Shown in pieces: positions 1-7,481 of a DNA stretch of 39,676 nt. Numbering within the stretch: position 1 is the stretch's first letter; each line of letters opens with the position of its first letter. Source of the DNA: Coriobacteriia bacterium (lineage in GTDB: Bacteria; Actinomycetota; Coriobacteriia; Anaerosomatales; Kmv31); NCBI GenBank assembly GCA_014859305.1, contig JACUUM010000022.1, positions 1-39,676 of the forward strand, in the 5' to 3' direction. Below the pieces are notes generated by a model, which was not told the DNA's origin, did not search any database, and worked only from the letters and a program-made list of their open reading frames with translations. Made by a program: the position numbers and the translations under genes.

Positions 1-23
1 CGACCCTCTACCTGAGAGAATCC

Positions 24-100
24 TGGTCGGGCTGACAGGATTTGAACCTGCGACCTCTTGACCCCCAGTCAAGTGCGCTACCAAACTGCGCCACAGCCCG
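24..100 (-). tRNA. tRNA-Pro (anticodon GGG)
   Basis: Read on the minus strand, the sequence folds as a complete cloverleaf. The acceptor CGGGCTG pairs with CAGCCCG, the discriminator is A, and the 3' CCA is encoded at 24-26. The T-arm contains GGTTCAAATCC and the anticodon stem CTTGA/TCAAG closes the loop CTGGGGG, giving anticodon GGG (reads CCC) followed by G37 as expected for proline tRNAs. It lies downstream of the DUF190 gene on the same strand but has its own promoter candidate. Confidence 0.95.
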
Positions 101-151
101 ATATCGTTCTGACCTGCGAGAACATCTCCCGCTTCGGCCGGAAGCGAACGG

Positions 152-160
152 ATTATATCA
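152..160 (-). promoter_or_regulatory. Extended -10 promoter candidate for tRNA-Pro
   Basis: On the minus strand the sequence reads TGATATAAT, a consensus -10 hexamer with an extended TGn element. It lies about 50 bases upstream of the mature tRNA 5' end in an otherwise GC-rich gap. No convincing -35 is visible. A 6-bp hairpin (CGCTTC/GAAGCG, 130-146) would lie in the 5' leader that RNase P removes. Confidence 0.45.
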
Positions 161-173
161 CGCGCCGCCCCAG

Positions 174-190
174 CCCGCGGGCACCGCGGG
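174..190 (-). terminator. GC-rich hairpin after the DUF190 gene
   Basis: A perfect 7-bp stem CCCGCGG/CCGCGGG with a three-base loop lies 22 bases past the stop codon of the DUF190 gene. No U-tract follows, so it may only be a weak or factor-assisted terminator. Confidence 0.3.
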
Positions 191-211
191 AACGGCCCGC
201 CCCACGGCGTC

Positions 212-577
212 TCAGCCCTCCCCCTCGGGCCCTCCGGTCACGCCCCCGCGGTACATCACGACCTCGACCTCCTCCAGCGTGATGAGCCCGTCGGAGACCA
301 TCGCGCCGAAGACCTCGGCGAGCGCCACGATGCGGCTCTCCACGTCGATCACGGTGACCACGAGCGGCAGGTCGGCGGACATGCGCAGGTCGTACCGAGC
401 GTGCAGCCGGCTCGTGGCGCCGAAGCCGGTGATGCCGCGCAGAACCGTGGCGCCCGCGCACCCCGCCGCCCGCGCCTGCTCCACGAGCGCCACGTAGAGC
501 GGCCTGTCGTCGTAGGTGTCCGATTCCCCCACGTAGGCCGAGAGCCTCAGCGCCCGGCCGAAGAGTTCGCTCCTCAC
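212..577 (-). CDS. DUF190 family PII-like protein
   Basis: The 121-residue product matches the DUF190 family (Pfam PF02641), small soluble proteins with a PII-like ferredoxin fold. Visible family features are the N-terminal LRLSAYVGESDTYDDRPLY segment, the central GATVLRGITGFG motif, and a hydrophobic strand LPLVVTVID near the end. The biochemical role of the family is not established; members are often found next to fluoride channel (CrcB) genes, but no crcB is visible here. The start is GTG, chosen because AAGGAGG lies 8 bases upstream. The gene stands alone between tRNA-Pro and coaBC, all on the same strand, with 81 bases separating it from coaBC. The C-terminus is Gly-rich. Confidence 0.85.
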   Translation of the reverse strand: MRSELFGRALRLSAYVGESDTYDDRPLYVALVEQARAAGCAGATVLRGITGFGATSRLHARYDLRMSADLPLVVTVIDVESRIVALAEVFGAMVSDGLITLEEVEVVMYRGGVTGGPEGEG

Positions 578-658
578 GGTGGGCCTCCTTGCCGAACCGT
601 CACTCTATCGCATGCATCGGCGCGCAGTCCCGCCGCGCCTGAGGGGTGCGCCCGCGAC

Positions 659-1858
659 TCACCCCGTCCGCCTGCCCCCCAGCAGCGCCGCGACGCGGTC
701 CAGCAGGGCCCGGGCGAGCGCGCTCTTCTCCATCTCCGGCAGCTCCTCGGCGCCGCCGGCCGAGACGAGCGTCCAGCGGTTGCGCGTCGAGCCGAAGCCT
801 AGCCCGGGGACCGAGACGTCGTTGGCGACCACGAGGTCGAGCTCCTTGGCCTCCAGCTTGGCGCGCGCGTTCTGCACGAGGCGCTCCGTCTCGGCGGCGA
901 AGCCCACGAGCACCCGCTTCCCCTTACGTTCCCCGAGCTCGGCGAGGATGTCGGGGTTGCGCTCCAGCCGCAGCACATCCGGCGCCTCGTCCTTCTTGAC
1001 CTTGCCCGGCGACGCCTCGGCCGGCCGGAAGTCGGCCACCGCCGCCGCGGCGATCACGCACTCGGACTCCCCGTACGCCGCCCCCACGGCGTCGCGCATC
1101 TGAAGCGCGGTCGTCACGCGCACCACTCGCACGCCGAAGGGGTCCGGCAGCTCGCACGGGCCGCTCACCAGGGTGACCTCGGCGCCGCGCCGCGCGGCTT
1201 CCTCGGCGATGGCGAAGCCCGTCCTGCCCGAGGACCGGTTGCCGAGGAAGCGCACGGCGTCGATCGGCTCCCGCGTGCCGCCGGCGGTCACGAGCACCCG
1301 CACGCCCGCCAGGTCGCGCGACCGGCGGGCCTCGGCGAGGATCGCCTCGAGGATGTCGGGGAGCTCCGCCAGGCGCCCCTCCCCCACCTCGCCGCATGCG
1401 AGCTCGCCGGCGGCGGGCTCCACGACGACCGCGCCGCGCTCGCGCAGCGCGCGCACGTTGGCCTGCGTGGCGTCGCGGCGCCACATATGCACGTTCATCG
1501 CCGGCGCGAGCACCAGCGGCGCCTCGGTGGCGAGCGCCACCGTGGTCAGAAGGTCGTCGGCGCGCCCGCAGGCCAGCTCCGCCAAGGTGTTGGCGGTGCA
1601 CGGAGCGACGGTCAGCACGTCGGCCTCCTCGGCGAGCGAGACGTGGTGCACGCGGCTCGCGGGCTCCTCCCACAGCGAGACGGCGACCGGCTCGCCGGTG
1701 AGCGCGCGGAAGGTGGCGGGCCCGATGAGGCGGGTGGCGGCCTCGGTCATCACGACCTTGACCCGCAGCCCCTCGCGCATCAGCGCGCGCGCGAGCTCGC
1801 AGGCCTTGTACGCCGCGACGCAGCCCGTCACTCCGAGCACGACCGTCGTCCGGCTCAC
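659..1858 (-). CDS. coaBC: Bifunctional phosphopantothenoylcysteine decarboxylase / phosphopantothenate-cysteine ligase
   Basis: The 399-residue product performs two steps of coenzyme A synthesis: ligation of cysteine to 4'-phosphopantothenate and FMN-dependent decarboxylation of the product. The N-terminal half is the flavoprotein CoaC domain (GVTGCVAAYKACELAR, then APAMNVHMW with the conserved PAMN motif and the redox Cys segment GELACGEVGEGR). The second half is the CoaB ligase (VLVTAGGTREPIDAVRFLGN, then AAVADFRP and KVKKDE). The start is GTG at 1858, immediately after GGAGGAGG. An ATG at 1900 would add 14 residues but has no Shine-Dalgarno. In many Actinobacteria and Firmicutes coaBC follows gmk-rpoZ; here it is on the same strand as gmk-rpoZ but about 13 kb away. 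Confidence 0.95.
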   Translation of the reverse strand: MSRTTVVLGVTGCVAAYKACELARALMREGLRVKVVMTEAATRLIGPATFRALTGEPVAVSLWEEPASRVHHVSLAEEADVLTVAPCTANTLAELACGRADDLLTTVALATEAPLVLAPAMNVHMWRRDATQANVRALRERGAVVVEPAAGELACGEVGEGRLAELPDILEAILAEARRSRDLAGVRVLVTAGGTREPIDAVRFLGNRSSGRTGFAIAEEAARRGAEVTLVSGPCELPDPFGVRVVRVTTALQMRDAVGAAYGESECVIAAAAVADFRPAEASPGKVKKDEAPDVLRLERNPDILAELGERKGKRVLVGFAAETERLVQNARAKLEAKELDLVVANDVSVPGLGFGSTRNRWTLVSAGGAEELPEMEKSALARALLDRVAALLGGRRTG

Positions 1859-1898
1859 GCGCGCCTCCTCCGCCGCCGTCGGACCGATGGTTCCCGGC

Positions 1899-1907
1899 AT
1901 TATCGCA
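1899..1907 (-). promoter_or_regulatory. Extended -10 promoter candidate for coaBC
   Basis: The minus strand reads TGCGATAAT: an extended TGn element and a five-of-six match to TATAAT, in an AT-rich island 41 bases upstream of the coaBC start. No good -35 is visible. Confidence 0.3.
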
Positions 1908-1969
1908 CTTCCCCGGCCGCCGAGCGGGTAAGACTCCAGGAAGGGTCCCCTTGCCCGAGAGGAGACGGC

Positions 1970-2206
1970 GTGGCACGCGACGAGGCGTTCGAGAGGATGC
2001 TCGAGATCGAGTACGACAAGGCGGAGCCGATCCTGAGGCGCACGCTGCTGGAGCGCGCCCCGGCCTTCGGCGTCTCCGCCGAGACCCTCCAGGCGCTGCG
2101 CGCGCTCCCCGAGGGCCGCTACACGCGCGAGGAGCTCGAGCGGTCCGTGACGCGGCGTGGCGGAGTCCGAGCCCCTGGGCCGGGTGCGGCGGGACCGCCG
2201 TGCTGA
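1970..2206 (+). CDS. Small hypothetical protein, possibly frameshifted near its end
   Basis: I do not recognise this 78-residue protein. It is charged and predicted helical (EAFERMLEIEYDKAEPILRR, then a Leu/Glu-rich segment), with no signal peptide or membrane segment. Coding potential is supported by near-100% G/C in third positions over the first 60 codons and by a GAGAGGAGA ribosome-binding site before the GTG start. In the last 18 codons the third-position bias disappears, while a neighbouring frame (2157-2288, starting at GTG) shows the bias instead. The true C-terminus may therefore lie in that frame through a frameshift, or a tiny overlapping gene may exist. It is divergent from coaBC and precedes korA by 99 bases. 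Confidence 0.55.
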   Translation: MARDEAFERMLEIEYDKAEPILRRTLLERAPAFGVSAETLQALRALPEGRYTREELERSVTRRGGVRAPGPGAAGPPC

Positions 2207-2245
2207 GCTCCGGACCCGGCTTGGGAACAAACCCGACGAGGGCCG

Positions 2246-2281
2246 GCGCCCGGGCGGGCGCTCCTCGGCGCGGCGCCGAGG
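2246..2281 (+). promoter_or_regulatory. Tandem GC hairpins in the korA leader
   Basis: Two back-to-back hairpins lie just before korA. The first is GCGCCC/GGGCGC with a four-base loop (2246-2261). The second is CCTCGGCG/CGCCGAGG with a three-base loop (2263-2281). There is no U-tract. The second stem ends 24 bases before the korA ATG and just upstream of its AGGAGGG ribosome-binding site. They could end transcription of the preceding small gene or act as a leader structure. Confidence 0.4.
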
Positions 2282-2305
2282 CCCCTAGCGAGCAGGAGGG
2301 TACGC

Positions 2306-4177
2306 ATGGCAACCACCGCACCCCCGTACGGCCGCGAGGTCCGCATCAAGGTCGCCGGGCCCGCCGGCGCGGGCATCAAGGCCTCGGGCGAGACGCTCGC
2401 CCGCTCCTTCGCGAAGGCGGGACTCAACGTCTTCGACCTCACCGAGTACCCATCGCTGATCAAGGGCGGGCACAACGTCTACGTCCTGCGCGTGAGCGCC
2501 GATCCCATCACCAGCCACGTGGACCCCGTGGACGTGCTCGTGGCGCTCGACCAGCTCACGGTCGAGCTCAACGCCTCCGAGCTCGTCGACGGCGGCGCGC
2601 TGGTCTACGACCCCGACGACGTGACGCTCGACACGCTCGACGCCCGCCTGCGCGAGCGCATCTGCCCGGTGCCGGTGCGCCTCACGCAGATCGTCAAGGA
2701 CGCCGGCGGCAAGCCGATCATGCGCAACGTCGCCGCGCTCGGCGCGGTCATCGGGCACCTCGACTTCCCGCTCCGCTTCCTGAGCGAATCGCTCCACACC
2801 CAGTTCGCGCGCAAGGCGCCCGAGATCGCCGAGCAGAACGTCGCCGTGGCCGCCGCCGGGCACGACGCCGCGCGCGAGGCGGGCTGCGCCTTCCCCGGCA
2901 GGGTCGAGCCGCTCCCCGACGCGCCCGAGAAGCTGCTCGTCGACGGTAACGAGTCCGTCGGGCTGGGGGCGCTGGCCGCGGGCATCGGCTTCTACGCCGC
3001 CTACCCCATGACGCCGGCGAGCCCGCTGCTGCACTTCATGGCCCGCTACGGAGCCGACGCCGGCGTGGTCGTCAAGCACACCGAGGACGAGATCGCCGCC
3101 ATGAACATGGTCGTGGGCGCGGCGTTCGGCGGCGGGCGCACCATGTGCGCGAGCGCCGGCGGCGGCTTCGCGCTGATGGTCGAGGCCTTCGGGCTGGCGG
3201 GTGTGAGCGAGTCGGCGGTCGTCGTCGGCGTGTTCTCGCGCACCGCGCCCGGCACGGGCCTGCCGACCTGGACGGAGCAGGCCGACCTGCGCTACGTCAT
3301 GCACGCCGCCCCGGGCGAGTTCCCGCGCGTCATCCTCTCGCCCGGCGACATGACGGACTGCTTCGAGCTGGCGTGGAAGGCGTTCAACCTCGCCGACCGG
3401 CTCCAGACGCCGGTGGTGCTCCTGTCCGAGCAGTACCTCCAGGAGAGCCACGCCTCCGTGGAGCCCTTCGACGTGGCCGCCGTGACGATCGACCGCGGCA
3501 AGCTGATCCCGGAAGGCGACGTGTCCCGGCACGACGGCGCGCTGGGCTGCGAGGGGCGCTACCTGCGCTACAAGCTCACCGAGGACGGCGTCAGCTGGCG
3601 GGCGCTGCCCGGCGTGCGCGGGGCGAGCCAGGTCGTGAACTCGTACGAGCACGACGAGTACGGGCACGCCGAGGAGGGCGCCCAGATGCGCGCGCTCCAG
3701 GAGGAGAAGCGGATGAAGAAGCTCGACCTGGCGCGCACGCTCGTGCCGCCGCCTGCGTACTTCGGGCCCGAGGAGGCCGACGTCTCGGTCGTGCTCTTCG
3801 GCGCCACCAAGCTGCCCGTGCTGGAGGCGCGGGACTGGCTCGAAGCCTCCGGCGTCGCCGTCAACGTCATGCAGGTCGTGACGCTGTGGCCCTTCCCGAC
3901 GGACGAGGTCCGCGCGTTCCTCGGCGCCGCGAGACGCTCGCTGGTCGTGGAGGGCAACTACTCCGGTCAGCTCGAGGGGCTCATCCGGCAGCACGCCTTG
4001 CTCGAGGTCGACGAGCACCTGCGGCGCTACGACGGGCGTCCGTTCAGCCCCGAGCAGGTCTTCGGCAAGGTGCTCGCGATGGTCGGCCGAGGACCGGAGG
4101 AGGCCGCGGCGCCCGCGCCCGAGGAGCGGACGGCCGTGCAGGTCGGAGAGCCGAGCGGGAAGGGGGCGGACCGATGA
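2306..4177 (+). CDS. korA: 2-oxoacid:ferredoxin oxidoreductase, fused gamma-alpha subunit
   Basis: This 623-residue subunit works with KorB in CoA-dependent oxidative decarboxylation of a 2-oxoacid (probably 2-oxoglutarate) with reduction of ferredoxin, or the reverse carboxylation. Residues about 10-190 form the gamma domain (GPAGAGIKASGETLA, SLIKGGHN). From about residue 211 follows the alpha domain: YPMTPASPLL, the conserved HTEDEIAAMNM segment, SAGGGFALM, and GTGLPTWTEQADL in place of the common GPSTGxPT. Residues about 480-600 form the C-terminal transketolase-like domain with TLWPFP. The ATG is preceded by AGGAGGG. Its stop overlaps the korB start (ATGA). No ferredoxin-type delta subunit is adjacent. 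The specific 2-oxoacid cannot be fixed from sequence alone. Confidence 0.93.
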   Translation: MATTAPPYGREVRIKVAGPAGAGIKASGETLARSFAKAGLNVFDLTEYPSLIKGGHNVYVLRVSADPITSHVDPVDVLVALDQLTVELNASELVDGGALVYDPDDVTLDTLDARLRERICPVPVRLTQIVKDAGGKPIMRNVAALGAVIGHLDFPLRFLSESLHTQFARKAPEIAEQNVAVAAAGHDAAREAGCAFPGRVEPLPDAPEKLLVDGNESVGLGALAAGIGFYAAYPMTPASPLLHFMARYGADAGVVVKHTEDEIAAMNMVVGAAFGGGRTMCASAGGGFALMVEAFGLAGVSESAVVVGVFSRTAPGTGLPTWTEQADLRYVMHAAPGEFPRVILSPGDMTDCFELAWKAFNLADRLQTPVVLLSEQYLQESHASVEPFDVAAVTIDRGKLIPEGDVSRHDGALGCEGRYLRYKLTEDGVSWRALPGVRGASQVVNSYEHDEYGHAEEGAQMRALQEEKRMKKLDLARTLVPPPAYFGPEEADVSVVLFGATKLPVLEARDWLEASGVAVNVMQVVTLWPFPTDEVRAFLGAARRSLVVEGNYSGQLEGLIRQHALLEVDEHLRRYDGRPFSPEQVFGKVLAMVGRGPEEAAAPAPEERTAVQVGEPSGKGADR

Positions 4178-5091
4178 GCGAGCGCGACGGCACGCGGCCG
4201 ACGATCACCCCGAACGACTTCGACATCTTCAGGCCGCTCAACTGGTGCCCGGGGTGCGGCAACTACCAGATGCTCTCCGCGATGAAGGCCGCGCTCGCCG
4301 ACCTCGGGCTCGCGCAGCACGAGTTCGCGATCGTCTTCGGCATCGGACAGCACGGCAACGGCGCGGATTTCATCAAGGTGCAGGCCTTCCACGCGCTGCA
4401 CGGGCGCGCCCTGCCGACCGCGACGGGTCTGGCGCTGGTCAACCCCGACCTGAGGATCATCGTGCAGTCCGGCGACGGCGACGGGTACGGCCTGGGGATG
4501 GGCCACTTCGTGCACAGCGTGAGGCGCAACATCGACATCGCCTACATCGGCCACAACAACCAGATCTACGGGCTCACGACCGGACAGGCCTCCCCCACCT
4601 CCAACCAGGGCATGAAGACCCCCTCCACGCCCTCCGGCGTGCTGGAGGAGCCGGTGAACCCGCTGGGGGTGGCGCTCGCGGAGGGCGCGACCTTCGTCGC
4701 GCGCGCGTTCGCCGGGGACGTGGGGCACATGACGTGGCTGTTCAAGGAGGCGATCTCGCATCGGGGCTTCGCTCTGGTCGACGTCTTCCAGCCGTGCGTG
4801 ACGTTCAACAAGATCAACACGTTCAAGTGGTACCGCGAGCGCGTCTACAAGCTCGAGGAGGCCGACTACGAGCCCGACGACCGCACGCGGGCGTTCGAGC
4901 TGGCCGAGTCGATCGTGCACATCCACAACGAGGACCCTCCCGAGGCCAGCCGCATCCCCACCGGCATCTTCTACCGCCAGGAGGGCGTCCCGACGTACCA
5001 GGACGGCGTCCCCCAGCTGGCCGACGGCCCGCTGTGGAAGCGCGCGCGGGAGCCCAGGGACGTGACCGGGGTGTTGCGCGCCTTCGCGTGA
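4174..5091 (+). CDS. korB: 2-oxoacid:ferredoxin oxidoreductase, beta subunit
   Basis: The 305-residue beta subunit binds thiamine diphosphate and is the partner of KorA. The N-terminal NWCPGCGNY motif (Cys25 and Cys28) is typical of the family. The thiamine-diphosphate/Mg2+ motif is GDGDGYGLGMGH at about residue 100, followed by GHNNQIYGLTTGQASPTS. Two further cysteine/asparagine landmarks, QPCVTFN and NTFKWY, match KorB-type (2-oxoglutarate or related) subunits. The length is usual for KorB (about 280-310). The ATG overlaps the korA stop by four bases, so translation is coupled. A GC-rich hairpin follows the stop at the convergent junction with the GGDEF gene. Confidence 0.94.
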   Translation: MSERDGTRPTITPNDFDIFRPLNWCPGCGNYQMLSAMKAALADLGLAQHEFAIVFGIGQHGNGADFIKVQAFHALHGRALPTATGLALVNPDLRIIVQSGDGDGYGLGMGHFVHSVRRNIDIAYIGHNNQIYGLTTGQASPTSNQGMKTPSTPSGVLEEPVNPLGVALAEGATFVARAFAGDVGHMTWLFKEAISHRGFALVDVFQPCVTFNKINTFKWYRERVYKLEEADYEPDDRTRAFELAESIVHIHNEDPPEASRIPTGIFYRQEGVPTYQDGVPQLADGPLWKRAREPRDVTGVLRAFA

Positions 5092-5098
5092 GGGGCCG

Positions 5099-5118
5099 CC
5101 CGCCGCGCGGCCGGCGGG
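5099..5118. terminator. GC hairpin between convergent genes
   Basis: A 7-bp stem CCCGCCG/CGGCGGG with a six-base loop begins 8 bases after the korB stop and 23 bases from the end of the convergent GGDEF gene. It could act in both directions. There is no U-tract on either strand. Confidence 0.35.
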
Positions 5119-5140
5119 GGTCACGGCGTTCACCGGCGAG

Positions 5141-7312
5141 TCACGCGCCGGCGGCGCGGCCCCATCCGTCCTCCTGCACGAGCCGGATGAACCGCTCGGC
5201 CAGGTGAGGATCGAACTGCGTGCCCATGTTGAGGTCGATCTCCTGCAGCGCGGCCTCGGCCGAGAGCGCCGAGCGGTACGGCCGGTCCGAGACCATCGCG
5301 TCGTACGCGTCGCATATCGCGAGGATCCTCGCCTCCAGGGGGATGTCCTCGCCCGCGGCCCCGCTCGGGTACCCCTCGCCGTCCCAGCGCTCGTGGTGCG
5401 CGATGACCCAGGGCACGATCTCCCCGAGCGACGTCCCCGACAGGATCCGTTGCGCAAGCACGGGGTGCTCCCGCACGTGACGCCTCTCCTCGGCATCCAG
5501 CGGCCCGGGCTTGCGAAGGACGGCGTCGGAGATGCCGATCTTGCCCACGTCGTGCAGGATCGCCGCCGCCTCCAGCAGCCGCACCGTCTCCGGCGCCAGC
5601 CCGATGTCCTCGGCGAGCCTGACGGCGAGGGACGCCACCGTGCGCGAATGGAACCTCGTCCCGGGGTCTCGCGCGTCCACGGCCGCGGCGAGGGACTGCA
5701 TCGTGTCCAGCACGTGCTCCTCCTGCAGCAGACGTATGCGCTCCTCGGCGTCGAGCACCGCGATCACCTCGGGGTCGTAGGCGACCACGCGGTCCCTGCC
5801 GTGCAGCTTCGCCCAGTACTGCGCCCCGTCGGCGAAGCGGATCAGCTCGTCCTTGCCGGACGCGTGCGCGGGGAACGACGCCACGCCGAAGGAGGCGCGC
5901 ACCGGCGGCACGGCGCGGCCCCGCATGCCCGCCAGGGCCGCGCGCATCGACTCGCAGGCCTCCGTCGCCGCGGCGGGCCCGGTCTCGGGCATCACCACCG
6001 CGAACTCGTCCCCCCCGATGCGCGCCACCGTGGACCGGCGCGGCGCGACGGAGGTGAGCGCGCGCCCCGTCTCCTCCAGGACCGCGTCGCCGGCCGGGTG
6101 CCCGAGCAGGTCGTTCAGGTGACCGAAGAGGTCGATGTCGAGGATGGCCAGGCTCAGCTGTTCGCCGTACCTGCCGGCCACCGCCAGCTCGGTGGCGAGG
6201 ACCTCGTGGAAGCTGCGGTGGTTCGGCAGCCCCGTCACCGCGTCGAGCGCGGCGATGCCGTGCAGCGCGCGGTTCTCGCCGGTGATGAGCGCGGTCCGGG
6301 CGACGAGCAGGACCGCCAGAGAACCGACGATCGTCGCCGACTCGAGGCGCGTGAGCACCGGCGACGCCGAGACGTGCGCCTGGTGGATGGACAGCGCCGA
6401 AGCGAGGAAGGCCGCGCCCAGGACCGCCGAGGCGGTCCACGAGCCCACCGGCAGCCGGACGGGCGGCAGCGGGCGGATGTCCCAACGCTCCTCGGCAGAG
6501 GTCAGGCGGTAGACGGCGGCCACGAAGAGCAGGTGGTGCCCGAACGCCCACATCGCCTCCACTCCCGGCGCGAGAGGACCGCCGACGCGCACGGCGGACA
6601 GGTACCACAGCGGCCATGCGGCCAGCCCCACCGCGAAGACGCCGATGCCCGCCGCCGCGATGCGCTCCCACGGCGTCCAGCGCGACGCCTTCAGGCCGAC
6701 GAGGTTCGTCAACGTCCCGCCGAAGACCACCACGGCGATCACGGGGTAGGCCGCGGCGAGCAGCCGCTCCAGGCGAGGCACGTCGGAGAACGGCGCGTAC
6801 AGCGGCGTGATGAGGACCGACAGCGTGACCACGAAGGCCAGCCCGGCCGCGAGCAGCGCGTCGACCGCGTAGCGGAACCGCGTGACGCCCGCCGGGACCC
6901 GCAGACGCGTCATCGAGATGAGCAGCGCCACGAAGGCGGTCGCGCCGCCCAGGGTCAGCACGACAGTGGGGGCGGTCCAAGCGAGCTCCCCGCCGAGCCG
7001 GGCCTGCAGCCACGCGACGTACGCCTCGTTGGCGAAGACCAACCCAGTCGCGACTCCCAGCAGCGTCCAGAAGCGCCGCTCGGATTCCCGCGCCCTCACG
7101 GCCGACGCGAGGCAGCCCGCCACGGCCAGCGCGTAGGGGACCAGGAAGGCGGTCCTGGAGACGGGCAGCCGCCATGATGGGGGGACGCCGAGGCCGCCGG
7201 GGACGAGGAACAGGAGCATCAGCGGGGCACCGGCGGCCCACGCGGCGATCCGCAGCCGCGCCCGGCCGCGGCCGAGGGCGGAGGACGTCTCGGGCCTCTC
7301 CGTCTCGAGCAC
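5141..7312 (-). CDS. Membrane diguanylate cyclase / HD-GYP phosphodiesterase fusion
   Basis: The 723-residue protein joins a multi-span membrane region to two cyclic-di-GMP domains. Residues 1-350 contain about nine hydrophobic segments, probably a membrane sensor of unknown ligand. The GGDEF domain is intact (LDIDLFGHLND; GGDEF at about residue 433), so c-di-GMP synthesis is plausible. The usual RxxD inhibitory site just before it is absent (RRST in that place). The HD-GYP domain follows: HDVGKIG at about 585, HHERWDGEGYP at about 635, then ICDAYDAM. These residues are those of active c-di-GMP hydrolases. The start chosen is the GTG at 7312 because GGAAGGA lies 5 bases upstream; a GTG at 7372 adds 20 residues but has no clear ribosome-binding site. 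The gene is monocistronic. Confidence 0.9.
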   Translation of the reverse strand: MLETERPETSSALGRGRARLRIAAWAAGAPLMLLFLVPGGLGVPPSWRLPVSRTAFLVPYALAVAGCLASAVRARESERRFWTLLGVATGLVFANEAYVAWLQARLGGELAWTAPTVVLTLGGATAFVALLISMTRLRVPAGVTRFRYAVDALLAAGLAFVVTLSVLITPLYAPFSDVPRLERLLAAAYPVIAVVVFGGTLTNLVGLKASRWTPWERIAAAGIGVFAVGLAAWPLWYLSAVRVGGPLAPGVEAMWAFGHHLLFVAAVYRLTSAEERWDIRPLPPVRLPVGSWTASAVLGAAFLASALSIHQAHVSASPVLTRLESATIVGSLAVLLVARTALITGENRALHGIAALDAVTGLPNHRSFHEVLATELAVAGRYGEQLSLAILDIDLFGHLNDLLGHPAGDAVLEETGRALTSVAPRRSTVARIGGDEFAVVMPETGPAAATEACESMRAALAGMRGRAVPPVRASFGVASFPAHASGKDELIRFADGAQYWAKLHGRDRVVAYDPEVIAVLDAEERIRLLQEEHVLDTMQSLAAAVDARDPGTRFHSRTVASLAVRLAEDIGLAPETVRLLEAAAILHDVGKIGISDAVLRKPGPLDAEERRHVREHPVLAQRILSGTSLGEIVPWVIAHHERWDGEGYPSGAAGEDIPLEARILAICDAYDAMVSDRPYRSALSAEAALQEIDLNMGTQFDPHLAERFIRLVQEDGWGRAAGA

Positions 7313-7481
7313 GGCGTCCTTCCGGGTCCGTCCTGATCCGGCAGCCGCCGCCCTCCGCGTCCCGCCGGCCACGCGACGTCACCAGGATACGCGCAGGCGT
7401 GCCGGTTCGTCACCAGCCGGGTCGGGACGAGAGCGACGGGGGCCGTCCGTCAGCGAGACGCCCCGCGCGAGCCGCAGCCGG

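Noticed and set aside
2285-4018. Long minus-strand open frame opposite korA
   Set aside because: KorA on the plus strand has complete family motifs; the antisense frame is a codon-bias shadow rich in His/Val/Arg.
7313-7372. Upstream GTG start for the GGDEF/HD-GYP protein
   Set aside because: No ribosome-binding site is present; the GTG at 7312 has GGAAGGA at good spacing.
7395-7425. Sigma-54-like promoter upstream of the GGDEF gene
   Set aside because: A GGCACG block is present, but the required GC element (TTGC) at fixed spacing is missing.
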